From assembly GCA_949297285.1 (NCBI GenBank), contig CASFRL010000066.1, positions 1 through 49,400 on the forward strand: 49,400 bases of DNA. The letters are read 5' to 3'. The DNA comes from an uncultured Bacteroidales bacterium. GTDB taxonomy: Bacteria > Bacteroidota > Bacteroidia > Bacteroidales > Coprobacteraceae. A program made the translations under genes and the position numbers. Under the pieces are notes generated by a model. It did not search any database and was not told the origin of the DNA. It saw nothing but the letters and a program-made list of their open reading frames with translations. Below are positions 16,780-26,644 of this stretch, one piece after another. The first letter of the stretch is position 1; each line of letters starts with the position of its first letter.

Positions 16780-17805
16780 ATGGAAACAAAAAGGCTGCTA
16801 CTTCGTCCGTGGAGTGAAGACGATGCAGAGGCGCTTTATAAATATGCCAAAGATCCGGCTGTCGGCCCGATTGCCGGGTGGCCGCCGCATACTTCGGTAG
16901 AAAACAGTAGGGAGGTGATTCGTGACATTCTTTCTGCTCCAGAAACCTATGCAGTTGTGCTTAAGGAAACGAAAGAACCGGTTGGCAGCGTGGGAATTAT
17001 GTTCGGGAATAGTGTTCACAGTGCCGATATGCAGCCGGGTGATGCAGAAATAGGGTATTGGATTGGCGTCCCTTATTGGGGAAGAGGGCTGATTCCCGAA
17101 GCCGTCGATTGTCTGTTGAAATATTGTTTCGATGAGTTGGGTATAAAGAGAGCATGGTGCGGTTATTATGACGGAAATTTAAAATCGCGTCGGGTAATGG
17201 ATAAATGCGGATTCAGATTCCATCATACCGAAGAGGGAAAAACTTCCCCTTTGGGAGATATCCGGACAGAACATTTTACATTATTGACGGCTGCCGAGTG
17301 GAATGACATGAAAATCATGAGGGAAACGATAATACGGCCTTTGCATCCGAAAGAGGTCGGGTTGTTAAGAGATTTTCTCTATGAAGCCATCTTTATTCCC
17401 GAAGGAGTAACTGCCCCACCGAAAAGTATTGTCGATTTACCGGAGTTGAAAGTGTATATCGAGAATTTCGGTAAAAAAAAAGAGGATGTATGTTTGGTTG
17501 CCGAATATGAGGGCAAGGTTGTCGGAGCCGTTTGGACACGGATCATGAATGATTACGGGCATGTCGATGATCATACGCCATCCCTTTCCATATCTTTATA
17601 TAAGGAGTATCGTCGCAAGGGTATCGGACGCCGCCTTATGATCGAGATAATTTCGCTTTTGCGAGAAAAAGGTTATGGACAAATTTCCCTTTCTGTTCAA
17701 AAAGCAAATTATGCGGCAGACCTGTATATTTCATTGGGATTTGATCCGGTAAAAGAGACAGACGAGGAGTATGTCATGGTAAAGATCTTAAACGACAATA
17801 AATGA
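16780..17805 (+). CDS. Two-domain GNAT acetyltransferase
   Basis: The 341 residues form two complete GNAT domains in tandem. The first (1-175) is RimJ/RimL-like: METKRLLLRPWSEDDAEALYKY, then the acetyl-CoA loop YWGRGLIPEAV and the closing segment NLKSRRVMDKCGF. The second (about 180-341) begins with a new GNAT start, ETIIRPLHPKEVGLLRDFLYEAIF, has the acetyl-CoA loop YRRKGIGRRLM and ends with NYAADLYISLGF. The domains belong to different GNAT branches, so this is a fusion and not an internal duplication. Both acetyl-CoA loops look intact. Substrates are unknown. It may be co-transcribed with the glucanotransferase gene 54 bases upstream. Confidence 0.85.
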   Translation: METKRLLLRPWSEDDAEALYKYAKDPAVGPIAGWPPHTSVENSREVIRDILSAPETYAVVLKETKEPVGSVGIMFGNSVHSADMQPGDAEIGYWIGVPYWGRGLIPEAVDCLLKYCFDELGIKRAWCGYYDGNLKSRRVMDKCGFRFHHTEEGKTSPLGDIRTEHFTLLTAAEWNDMKIMRETIIRPLHPKEVGLLRDFLYEAIFIPEGVTAPPKSIVDLPELKVYIENFGKKKEDVCLVAEYEGKVVGAVWTRIMNDYGHVDDHTPSLSISLYKEYRRKGIGRRLMIEIISLLREKGYGQISLSVQKANYAADLYISLGFDPVKETDEEYVMVKILNDNK

Positions 17806-17813
17806 GCAATTCG

Positions 17814-17858
17814 ATCTTTTCGAGTTACTTACAATTTTATGAAGTAACCCGAAAAGAT
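17814..17858 (+). terminator. Hairpin after the double GNAT gene
   Basis: Bases 17814-17830 pair with 17842-17858 with one mismatch around an 11-base loop. The stem is 10 bases after the GNAT stop and lies between convergent genes, so it may serve both strands; the T tract is weak. Confidence 0.6.
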
Positions 17859-17934
17859 ATTTATTCTATTTATCAAGATTTTATTCTCCGGACGTTGTTT
17901 ATTGTCCGATTGTTTCCACCCTTCATCGACCGGC

Positions 17935-20100
17935 TTATTTTATAATATTCATTTCTTCTATCAAATGGGAGGCATTTGCATATTTATCGATAATGAATAA
18001 TATATACCGGATATCCGTGCAAATCGTGCGTTGGTAGGTTTTCTGGTACTGTATATCTCCGGTTATGCCTTCCCAATTTCGGTCGAACCCGATACCCACC
18101 AATTCTCCTTTTGCATTCATGACCGGGCTTCCCGAATTTCCTCCCGTAGTATGTGTATTTGCAATGAAGTTTACGAGCATGGTTCCGTCAGGTTGACTGT
18201 AATCTCCGAAATCTTTTCGGTTATACAATTCTTTTAGGCGAGGCGAAACAACAAATTCCCAATTTTCGGGATCTTCTTTTTCCATAACTCCCTCTAAAGT
18301 GGTATAATAACGGTACGATACCCCGTCGGCCGGACTCAATGGCGATATATTTCCGTAGGTGAGTCTGATTGTAAAATTGGCATCCGGATAATTGGCTTTA
18401 TTGCCGTTCATCTCTAAAATACCTTTGATATAGGTGCGTTGGGCATTTGCTATTTTTATATCATTTTGCTTCAGCATTTTTGAGATCTTTTTTGCCTCAT
18501 TCCGTATCGACTGGGCAAAAACGACCATACCGTCTTTCTCAAAAGAACTGACCGAAGGATGTTTCTTGAATTTTTCGTATTGTAAAGGATTCCCGTATAT
18601 CGATTTTTCGAACAATTCATCGACATATTGTTCGATGTTTCCCTTATATTTTTTATCGATTATATTGAAAAAATCGGGACGTTCTTCCGGTGCGTTTCTT
18701 TCAGCATATAGTTTCAGCAATGCTTTCGCGATTTTTTTATCTACCTCTGGCGCATAATCTTTATTGTAGAATTTTAAATACCCATCATGAATTGTCTGCA
18801 AAGCCGAATCCGGGAAAGTCTTTACTTTGGCATTTTTCATCTCTTCGATCAAGGCCTGATGAGTCGGGACCCGACTGAATTCGATACCTATGAATAAGGC
18901 TTCGTTCAAGTATTGGAGTCTTTTCTTCAAACTGGCTCTATCCTTTACAATCGCAGCAATCTCTTCGGCAGCCTCTTTATATTCCGGTTTCCCGTTTTTC
19001 TGCCCCCATTCAAACAATTGTTGCTGCTCTTTTTCTTTTAGTGCGACAAGTTGCTGCCAGTCGATCATTTTGTTCATTCCTTTACTGCTTTTGTAGCTGT
19101 TGGTCGAAGTGGCATATTTCCCGGAATATTGGATGCGTATTTTCGGATCTTTCAGCATCTCTTCCAACATTAATTGCTGGCGCAGTTCACGTACTTCGAC
19201 CCGGATGTGGTTTTCGATGTCTCGACGTTCGATGACTTCGGCCGGTGTGTAATAGTGGTTGGTACGTCCCGGAAATCCCATAAGCATGACAAAATCATTT
19301 TCTTGAATGCCTTGTGTCGATAAATTGAAATACTTTTTGGGCCGTAATGGAATATTTTTTTCGGAGTATGGTGCCGGATTACCGGTACTGTCAGCATATA
19401 CCCGGAATATCGAAAAATCTCCGGTATGACGGGGCCACATCCAGTTGTCTGTGTCTGCTCCGAATTTTCCGATAGAGGAAGGTGGAGCGCCTACCATGCG
19501 TACATCGGAATATACTTTTTGAATAAACATATAATATTGGTTTCCTCCGTAAAAAGGTTTTATCGTAACCTCGGTACCCGAATGTTTGTCCAGATAATCT
19601 TTACCAATCTTTTTTTCGGCGAGGTTGTTCAGGTACGATTCCGACAAGTAATTCAATTCTTGATTCGACGTGTCTTTTTTTATTTCGTTTTGTACATAAT
19701 CCGTGACGTCTTCTATTTTGTCGATGAAGGTGACGGTCAGTCCGGGATTCGGAAGTTCTTCTTCTCTGTTTTTTGCCCAAAATCCATTGGAAAGCAAGTC
19801 GTTGTCAACCGAACTGTGTTGCTGTATGTAGCTATATCCGCAGTGATGGTTCGTTAATATCAACCCGTTGGGAGAGATAACCTCTCCGGTGCACCCTCTT
19901 CCGAAAATAACGACAGCATCTTTCAACGAAACAGAGTCCGGATGATAAATGTCTTCGGCGCAAATATCCAGTCCGAGACCTTTCATTTTGTCGATATTTT
20001 GTTGTGTTAAAAGTGGTAGAACCCACATCCCTTCATCTGCTTTTACGAAGAAAGAGAGAGGTAAGGATAACAATAAGGTAAAAAGAAAGAATTTTTTCAT
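17935..20100 (-). CDS. S46 family dipeptidyl-peptidase, DPP11-type
   Basis: This is a 721-residue exported serine peptidase that removes dipeptides from oligopeptide N-termini, probably in the periplasm, feeding peptide catabolism. It has a signal peptide (1-21, cleaved near FVKA-DEG). The catalytic His is in TNHHCGY (85 or 86), the Asp lies around 227 (GADTDNWMWPRHTGDFS), and Ser656 is in TGGNSGSP. The residue 18 positions after this Ser, in GFDRNWE, is Arg. In Porphyromonas gingivalis the equivalent position (673) is Arg in the Asp/Glu-specific DPP11 and Gly in DPP7, so acidic P1 preference is inferred. The family C-terminus ICTDIRYILFIIDKY is complete. It is monocistronic. Confidence 0.9.
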   Translation of the reverse strand: MKKFFLFTLLLSLPLSFFVKADEGMWVLPLLTQQNIDKMKGLGLDICAEDIYHPDSVSLKDAVVIFGRGCTGEVISPNGLILTNHHCGYSYIQQHSSVDNDLLSNGFWAKNREEELPNPGLTVTFIDKIEDVTDYVQNEIKKDTSNQELNYLSESYLNNLAEKKIGKDYLDKHSGTEVTIKPFYGGNQYYMFIQKVYSDVRMVGAPPSSIGKFGADTDNWMWPRHTGDFSIFRVYADSTGNPAPYSEKNIPLRPKKYFNLSTQGIQENDFVMLMGFPGRTNHYYTPAEVIERRDIENHIRVEVRELRQQLMLEEMLKDPKIRIQYSGKYATSTNSYKSSKGMNKMIDWQQLVALKEKEQQQLFEWGQKNGKPEYKEAAEEIAAIVKDRASLKKRLQYLNEALFIGIEFSRVPTHQALIEEMKNAKVKTFPDSALQTIHDGYLKFYNKDYAPEVDKKIAKALLKLYAERNAPEERPDFFNIIDKKYKGNIEQYVDELFEKSIYGNPLQYEKFKKHPSVSSFEKDGMVVFAQSIRNEAKKISKMLKQNDIKIANAQRTYIKGILEMNGNKANYPDANFTIRLTYGNISPLSPADGVSYRYYTTLEGVMEKEDPENWEFVVSPRLKELYNRKDFGDYSQPDGTMLVNFIANTHTTGGNSGSPVMNAKGELVGIGFDRNWEGITGDIQYQKTYQRTICTDIRYILFIIDKYANASHLIEEMNIIK

Positions 20101-20147
20101 AGAGGAATAATGATTTTATATGTGATGCACGAAGATAAAAATAAAAT

Positions 20148-20176
20148 TATCCCGTTCCAAATAATAGAACGGGATA
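20148..20176 (-). terminator. Terminator of the thiamin operon
   Basis: A perfect 10-bp stem (20148-20157 with 20167-20176) around a 9-base loop, followed on the minus strand by a T-rich run. It lies 31 bases after the thiF stop and before the peptidase gene. Confidence 0.8.
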
Positions 20177-20207
20177 GAGATGTTTCTTTAAAACGATTCG
20201 GAAAAGA

Positions 20208-20900
20208 TTAAAATTCAAGTATATCGGAGTGCATAGACCGAATGTCGATCGTAAAGACCCGGTTACTTAGCGGTGTTCCGCATCCGGTAATTATCTTTAT
20301 GGCTTCCGAGGCTTCGATGCAACCGATAATCCCCGGAACGACTCCGATAACGCCATGGGTCGTACGCGGTCTTGACGTCAAATCGTTTTCGTCGGGATAA
20401 AGGTCGCGATAGGTCATGCCACCTTGATAGTTGAAGACGGATACTTGCCCGGAAAATTCTCCGATTGCCCCGTAAACGTAAGGTTTGCCTGCTGCAACAC
20501 AGCAATCATTGATTAAATATCGGGTGGCGAAATTGTCACACCCGTCTATGACCAGATCATATTTTTTGACCAGATCATAAGCGTTCTCCTCAGAAAAATA
20601 TGTTTGATACGTATCAATTTGCGTATTTCCCGATAATGCCTGAAGACGGAGTTTGGCGCATGTTACTTTGGGTAAGCCGACCTCCTTTTCAGTGTATAAA
20701 ACTTGTCGTTGCAAATTGCTTTCCGAGACGGTATCTGCATCGATCAATCCGATACGTCCTATTCCGGCTCCGACAAGATAAAGGGCAATAGGAGAGCCCA
20801 ATCCGCCGACACCTACCAATAACACCGAGGCGTCAGACAGTTTTTTTTGCCCTTCATCTCCGATTTCGGGAAGCATGATCTGACGGCTATAACGTTCCAT
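20208..20900 (-). CDS. thiF: ThiF/MoeB/HesA-type adenylyltransferase for ThiS
   Basis: ThiF adenylates the C-terminal glycine of ThiS as the first step of sulfur transfer into thiazole. I start at the ATG at 20900 (230 residues, MERYSRQIMLPEIGDEGQ), 10 bases after the thiH stop; the earlier ATG at 20954 would add a non-conserved tail inside thiH. The ATP-binding loop GVGGLGSP is at 30-37, followed by DADTVSESNLQRQVLY and VIDGCDNFATRYLIN. Compared with E. coli ThiF, the zinc-binding CxxC pairs are missing (GCYRCLWP corresponds to MTYRDLYP) and the sulfur-accepting Cys of RNCRTAG is replaced in SRPRTTHG. Sulfur is then likely to arrive by another route. It is the last gene of the operon. Confidence 0.88.
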   Translation of the reverse strand: MERYSRQIMLPEIGDEGQKKLSDASVLLVGVGGLGSPIALYLVGAGIGRIGLIDADTVSESNLQRQVLYTEKEVGLPKVTCAKLRLQALSGNTQIDTYQTYFSEENAYDLVKKYDLVIDGCDNFATRYLINDCCVAAGKPYVYGAIGEFSGQVSVFNYQGGMTYRDLYPDENDLTSRPRTTHGVIGVVPGIIGCIEASEAIKIITGCGTPLSNRVFTIDIRSMHSDILEF

Positions 20901-20910
20901 TTTCGTCTGT

Positions 20911-22026
20911 TTATCTGTCGAATACTTTATCCCAATCTTTCCATACGACTTCATATCCTCGTTCCTTGATGGCCTTCTCTACCTCTTCAGGCGATCTTTC
21001 ATCACTGACAACAAACTGTTCCAAAGCTTGAGGATAAGTGAAGTACCCTCCCGGTTCGGTCTTCGAGCCGGCACTCATCGAAGTAACTCCGAGAGTCGTG
21101 ATATTGTTTCGGAATTTCGGATTTTCTCTGGTAGAGATAGATATATCTACATCGTGATCGAAGATGCGGTATGCAAAAATCAATTGTGCCAATTGTCTGT
21201 CGCTCATCACTACATTGGGTTGAAAATGCCCTTCTGACGGACGCATACGCGGAAAATTTACACTATATTTTGTTTTCCAATAATGTTTTCGCAGATATTG
21301 CAAATGTATTGCCATCATGGTTGTATCGGTGCGCCAATCTTCCAATCCGATCAGTACACCCATGCCGATTTTATGTACTCCGGCCTGTCCCATGCGGTCA
21401 AAACCGTTTAATCGCCATTCGAAATTCGATTTCATGCCTTTCGGGTGATATACCTTGTAGCGCTCTTTGTGGTAGGTCTCTTGAAAACATACGACTCCGT
21501 TCAGCCCCGACTGAGTCAACCTGTAATATTCTTCGCTTTTCAAAGGCATTACCTCTATTGTCAGATTTGCAAAGTAGGGACGAGCCAGTCGCAGTGCATT
21601 TTCGAGGTAATCGACTCCGGCATCGCGAGGATTCTCTCCGGTTACGATCAATAAATTTTCGAAAGGTCCTATTTTGCGTATTGCCTTACATTCATTGATA
21701 ATCTCTTCATCTTTCAATATTACCCGTTTTATCGGATTATCATGTTGAAATCCGCAGTAAACGCAATGGTTTATGCACGAATTGGTAATATATAAAGGTA
21801 CATACATTTGCATCGTTTTACCGAAACGCTGTTGGGTGTACATACGGCTCAATGAAGCCATTTCTTCAAGATATTTATCTGCTGCCGGAGAGACTAAAGC
21901 CATAAAATCATCTATTTGCAAATGTTTTTTGCTCAAAGCTCTTTCCACGTCGGCTTCTGTTTTGGCATAGATCTGTTGAGAGATCTCATCCCATGAATAT
22001 TTCTCTAATTCTTCAGAAAATAACAT
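20911..22026 (-). CDS. thiH: 2-iminoacetate synthase ThiH (radical SAM)
   Basis: ThiH cleaves tyrosine by a radical S-adenosylmethionine mechanism to give dehydroglycine (2-iminoacetate) for thiazole assembly by ThiG. It is the anaerobic alternative to ThiO. At 371 residues it is full length. The 4Fe-4S motif CxxxCxxC is Cys84, Cys88 and Cys91 in NSCINHCVYCGF, followed by the SAM-contact region LIVTGENPRDAGVDYL and GMGVLIGLEDWR. The C-terminal region ISTRENPKFRNNITTLGVTSMSAGSKTEPGGY is typical of the family. Its start overlaps the end of the HEAT-like gene by 14 bases, and thiF follows after 10 bases, so translation is probably coupled. Confidence 0.95.
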   Translation of the reverse strand: MLFSEELEKYSWDEISQQIYAKTEADVERALSKKHLQIDDFMALVSPAADKYLEEMASLSRMYTQQRFGKTMQMYVPLYITNSCINHCVYCGFQHDNPIKRVILKDEEIINECKAIRKIGPFENLLIVTGENPRDAGVDYLENALRLARPYFANLTIEVMPLKSEEYYRLTQSGLNGVVCFQETYHKERYKVYHPKGMKSNFEWRLNGFDRMGQAGVHKIGMGVLIGLEDWRTDTTMMAIHLQYLRKHYWKTKYSVNFPRMRPSEGHFQPNVVMSDRQLAQLIFAYRIFDHDVDISISTRENPKFRNNITTLGVTSMSAGSKTEPGGYFTYPQALEQFVVSDERSPEEVEKAIKERGYEVVWKDWDKVFDR

Positions 22027-22576
22027 AATTTTGTTTCTCTTTTTTATGCTGTGAATCGATTTTTCTTAGAATGTTTCTGCGGGTACATTGTACGCCGGTA
22101 GAATAATATTCCGGTTCGACATTCTCCAAATAAACTTTCAGTTCACATAATAACTCCCGTTCTTGTAGACACAGTTTGTAGGCTAATTTCATGCAAAGTG
22201 CCTGTACGGCGATACTTTCTTCGGGAGATAGCATACGGTTGATACAATAATTGAACAGGGTAACAGGAAATTCTCCGGTTACCGGTAGTTGATATAGTAT
22301 AGATAAAAGCGACCGTTTTATTCCGTCGTGAGTCGAGACAGATAAATCCTCTATCAGTTGTTTGTAATAAGGGATAAACCATCTCGGCTCTTTTTTACAT
22401 AGTTTCACGCACACCCAAGTAGCCCGCCATGCAATTTTCGGTTCGTTGTCTTGAGTTAATTGCAACAACGGGATAAAGTCTTGAGGATGGTTCGAGACAT
22501 AATCGACAATGCTGTCGATGCCCTTGCAAGACCGGGGCATCGATAGCTGTTTGCGAATATCGGTCACATTTTCCAT
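22013..22576 (-). CDS. HEAT/ARM-like helical protein of unknown function in the thiamin operon
   Basis: This is a 187-residue soluble, all-helical protein. Segments such as FIPLLQLTQDNEPKIAWRATWVCVKLCKKEP and WFIPYYKQLIEDLSVSTHDGIKRSLLSILYQLP look like paired helices of HEAT/ARM repeats, and similar short proteins occur in Bacteroidetes, sometimes mis-named adenylosuccinate lyase. No catalytic or metal motif is visible; Cys residues are scattered. It starts 7 bases after thiC and overlaps thiH by 14 bases, so it is inside the operon and translated with its neighbours. A scaffold or assembly role for a thiamin enzyme is conceivable, but nothing in the sequence proves it. Confidence 0.7.
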   Translation of the reverse strand: MENVTDIRKQLSMPRSCKGIDSIVDYVSNHPQDFIPLLQLTQDNEPKIAWRATWVCVKLCKKEPRWFIPYYKQLIEDLSVSTHDGIKRSLLSILYQLPVTGEFPVTLFNYCINRMLSPEESIAVQALCMKLAYKLCLQERELLCELKVYLENVEPEYYSTGVQCTRRNILRKIDSQHKKEKQNYVIF

Positions 22577-22583
22577 TCTTTTT

Positions 22584-24299
<1,716 letters not shown>

Positions 24300-24309
24300 T
24301 CAAATAAAG

Positions 24310-25077
24310 TTAGTCGAGGAAAGAGGTAAGCGGACTGCTTGCTTCTGCATGTTTCCTTTGGGCTCCTAATCCCGATTCGAATGCTAAACGCCCCGCTTCT
24401 ACGGCTTGTTTGAATGCCTGAGCCATTTGTTCCGGATTTCCGGAAATGGCAATTGCCGTGTTTACAAGTACCGCATCAGCACCCATTTCCATAGCTTCTG
24501 CTGCATGAGAGGGGGCTCCGATACCAGCATCTACGACAACCGGAACATTGCTTTGTTCGATAATAATTTCGATAAGATCCCGGGTAATGATTCCTTTATT
24601 TGTACCGATCGGTGCCCCTAATGGCATTACGGTTGCCGCACCTGCCTCCTCCAGCCGTTTGCACAATACCGGATCGGCTTGTATATAAGGTAATACAAAA
24701 AATCCCATTTTTGCCAAAGCTTCGGTTGCTTTCAATGTTTCTATGGGATCGGGAAGCAAGTATTTCGGATCGGGATGTATCTCTAATTTTATGAAATTCG
24801 TTTCGAATGCTTCTCGAGCCAATTGTGCTGCAAGTATTGCTTCTTCTGCATCTCGCACTCCCGATGTATTGGGCAACAGTTGTATATGGTTGCGATCGAT
24901 ATGTACGAGAATATCATCTTCCGGATTTTGCATATCGACACGTTTCATGGCAACAGTTACCATTTCTGAACCTGAAGCTGCGATGGCTTTTTCCATTAGC
25001 AAATTAGAACTGAATTTTCCTGTACCGACAAAGAGGCGTGAATTAAATTCTCTACCTCCGATTACTAACTTGTTCAT
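24310..25077 (-). CDS. thiG: Thiazole synthase ThiG
   Basis: ThiG condenses deoxyxylulose 5-phosphate, 2-iminoacetate and sulfur from ThiS thiocarboxylate into the thiazole phosphate. At 255 residues it is the normal length. The TIM-barrel start [19 protein letters not shown] is clear, the Schiff-base Lys is Lys97 in FIKLEIHPD, and the phosphate-binding region is [33 protein letters not shown]. Its start overlaps the end of thiE by 26 bases, and thiC follows after 28 bases. Confidence 0.96.
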   Translation of the reverse strand: MNKLVIGGREFNSRLFVGTGKFSSNLLMEKAIAASGSEMVTVAMKRVDMQNPEDDILVHIDRNHIQLLPNTSGVRDAEEAILAAQLAREAFETNFIKLEIHPDPKYLLPDPIETLKATEALAKMGFFVLPYIQADPVLCKRLEEAGAATVMPLGAPIGTNKGIITRDLIEIIIEQSNVPVVVDAGIGAPSHAAEAMEMGADAVLVNTAIAISGNPEQMAQAFKQAVEAGRLAFESGLGAQRKHAEASSPLTSFLD

Positions 25078-25699
25078 TTCTGTATTTATTTATAAGATTT
25101 ATAATCAATTGAGTTTCTGCTTGGGGATTTTCGGCCCGAAGTATGCTTCCTGACATGGCTATTCCGGCAACTCCGGTTGACATGATTTCAGGAATATCGT
25201 TCCTTCCAATGCCGCCTATTGCGACAATCGGTGTCGTATAGCCTTTTTCTTGGCAAGCCGAGAGTATCTTTTTATACCCGTCGATTCCTAAGATCGGGCT
25301 CAGATTTTTTTTTGTTTCAGTATAACGGAACGGACCTAATCCGATATAATCGACACCCTCTTTGATTAAATGTTCGATGTCTTCAAAAGTATTGGCTGTC
25401 CCTCCGATAATATATTTTTCGCCTAATATCTTTCTGGCTTCCGATGGGGGAGCATCGTTTTTTCCCAGATGCACTCCGTCAGCTCCGCTCTCCAATACCG
25501 CCTGCACATGGTCGTCGATGATCAGTGTTGCATTGTACTCTTGACAATATTTTTTCAGTTGCAATGCTGTTTCTATGACGATTTCTTCGGGTATATCTTT
25601 CATTCGGAGCTGTATCCAACGGCACCCGCCTTTCAACGCTTCGATACCGGATGACAGATAGTCGTATTTTTCATTTTTATGCGTGATAAATTGTAACAT
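25052..25699 (-). CDS. thiE: Thiamin phosphate synthase ThiE
   Basis: ThiE joins hydroxymethylpyrimidine diphosphate with thiazole phosphate to give thiamin phosphate. I start at the ATG at 25699 (215 residues, [13 protein letters not shown]), which matches the family start; the ATG eight codons earlier would overlap the upstream gene. Conserved sites are present: QLRMKD (pyrimidine contact), [22 protein letters not shown] (Mg and diphosphate binding), [16 protein letters not shown] and the C-terminal glycine loop [10 protein letters not shown]. It sits 13 bases after the TenI-like gene and overlaps thiG by 26 bases. Confidence 0.93.
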   Translation of the reverse strand: MLQFITHKNEKYDYLSSGIEALKGGCRWIQLRMKDIPEEIVIETALQLKKYCQEYNATLIIDDHVQAVLESGADGVHLGKNDAPPSEARKILGEKYIIGGTANTFEDIEHLIKEGVDYIGLGPFRYTETKKNLSPILGIDGYKKILSACQEKGYTTPIVAIGGIGRNDIPEIMSTGVAGIAMSGSILRAENPQAETQLIINLINKYRNEQVSNRR

Positions 25700-25712
25700 A
25701 AGTATCTCTTTT

Positions 25713-26300
25713 TTAGCGAACAAACTGTGTTAAATCTTTTATTCGACGTTTTAAGGCTTGAGAAGAGACATCTTCCCATAAATATCCGAGTACGGCAATC
25801 CCTCCGAATCCTATTTCTTGTAAGAATGGGATATTTTCGGCTCTGATACCCCCCAAAGCATACACTTTTGAGTTGATAATTCCCTTTTGAGATGCATCGA
25901 TCAACTCTTTTGTAGAAAATGCAGAGGAATAACCCTTCTTTGAAATGCTGTCGAATATGGGACTCAGAAAGCAATAGTCGATATCGTCGATGTGTGTCAA
26001 CTCTTCTATGGAGTGGCATGATCGGCTCACCGATCCTTGATATTTAAGAGGACGCACCGGATTGCGCCGGTTTAAATGTATTCCTCCCAAAGAAAAGTCT
26101 TCGGTCAGTTCAAAATGATCGTGGAGGATAATTTGTGCATGTAAGCAGGTAGGTATATCGGACAATAAAGAGGCAATATCTTCGGACAAAGACTCCGGTT
26201 TGCGTATGTGCAATAAATCGAGTCCCCCCTCTAACAAAAGTGTTATGGCGTCTGCTTCTCCTTTAAAAAAGGTTGGTTGAGTAATTCCTATCAATTTCAT
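25713..26300 (-). CDS. ThiE/TenI-like protein, probable thiazole tautomerase
   Basis: This is a 195-residue TIM barrel related to ThiE but shorter and diverged at the synthase active site. The ThiE signatures QLRxKD and VHLGxxD appear as HIRKPES and GIHLNRRN, and the substrate loop becomes FLSPIFDSISKKGYSSAFS. The glycine loop ALGGIRAENI is kept. Loss of the diphosphate-site Asp argues against synthase activity and fits TenI, which in Bacillus subtilis isomerises the ThiG product to the aromatic thiazole. A second, weak synthase cannot be excluded. The gene precedes thiE by 13 bases and follows thiS after 84 bases that contain a hairpin. Confidence 0.8.
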   Translation of the reverse strand: MKLIGITQPTFFKGEADAITLLLEGGLDLLHIRKPESLSEDIASLLSDIPTCLHAQIILHDHFELTEDFSLGGIHLNRRNPVRPLKYQGSVSRSCHSIEELTHIDDIDYCFLSPIFDSISKKGYSSAFSTKELIDASQKGIINSKVYALGGIRAENIPFLQEIGFGGIAVLGYLWEDVSSQALKRRIKDLTQFVR

Positions 26301-26319
26301 GCAATATCCTTCTTTTTCA

Positions 26320-26352
26320 AGATCCGGTTCTTACCTGTCTGGAACCGGATCT
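26320..26352 (-). promoter_or_regulatory. Intra-operon hairpin between thiS and the tenI-like gene
   Basis: A perfect 11-bp stem pairs 26320-26330 with 26342-26352 around an 11-base loop, within the 84 bases between thiS and the next gene. On the minus strand it is followed by A-rich sequence and not a T tract, so it looks more like an mRNA-stability or processing element than a full terminator. Confidence 0.6.
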
Positions 26353-26384
26353 CAGATTTTGGTTATTTCAGTGTCTGTGTTAAA

Positions 26385-26585
26385 TCAGCCTCCGCAAGTA
26401 GCTCGAATTACAGTAACTTTATCTCCATTCGCTAAAAAAGTACTGCGCCAATCTTCTTTACTGATAATTCGGTTATTAACGGCCACTGCAACTCCATCAG
26501 GAGTGATGCTTTGGCTGGCAAGTAAATCTCGTAATGTAACGCGGCTTCCTACACAGATTTCTTGATGATTTAGAAATACTTTCAT
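26385..26585 (-). CDS. thiS: Sulfur carrier protein ThiS
   Basis: A 66-residue ubiquitin-like carrier. It ends in the required Gly-Gly (RATCGG), the site of adenylation by ThiF and of thiocarboxylate formation before sulfur is delivered to ThiG. The family core VTLRDLL...DGVAVAVNNRIISKEDW...NGDKVTVIRATCGG is complete. It lies 59 bases after thiD and upstream of the tenI-like gene. Confidence 0.95.
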   Translation of the reverse strand: MKVFLNHQEICVGSRVTLRDLLASQSITPDGVAVAVNNRIISKEDWRSTFLANGDKVTVIRATCGG

Positions 26586-26644
26586 ACATCGTTTAATTTA
26601 TTAATTAATTGGGTGTTTAGGTTGTTATTGTTTTTGTTGTAGTT

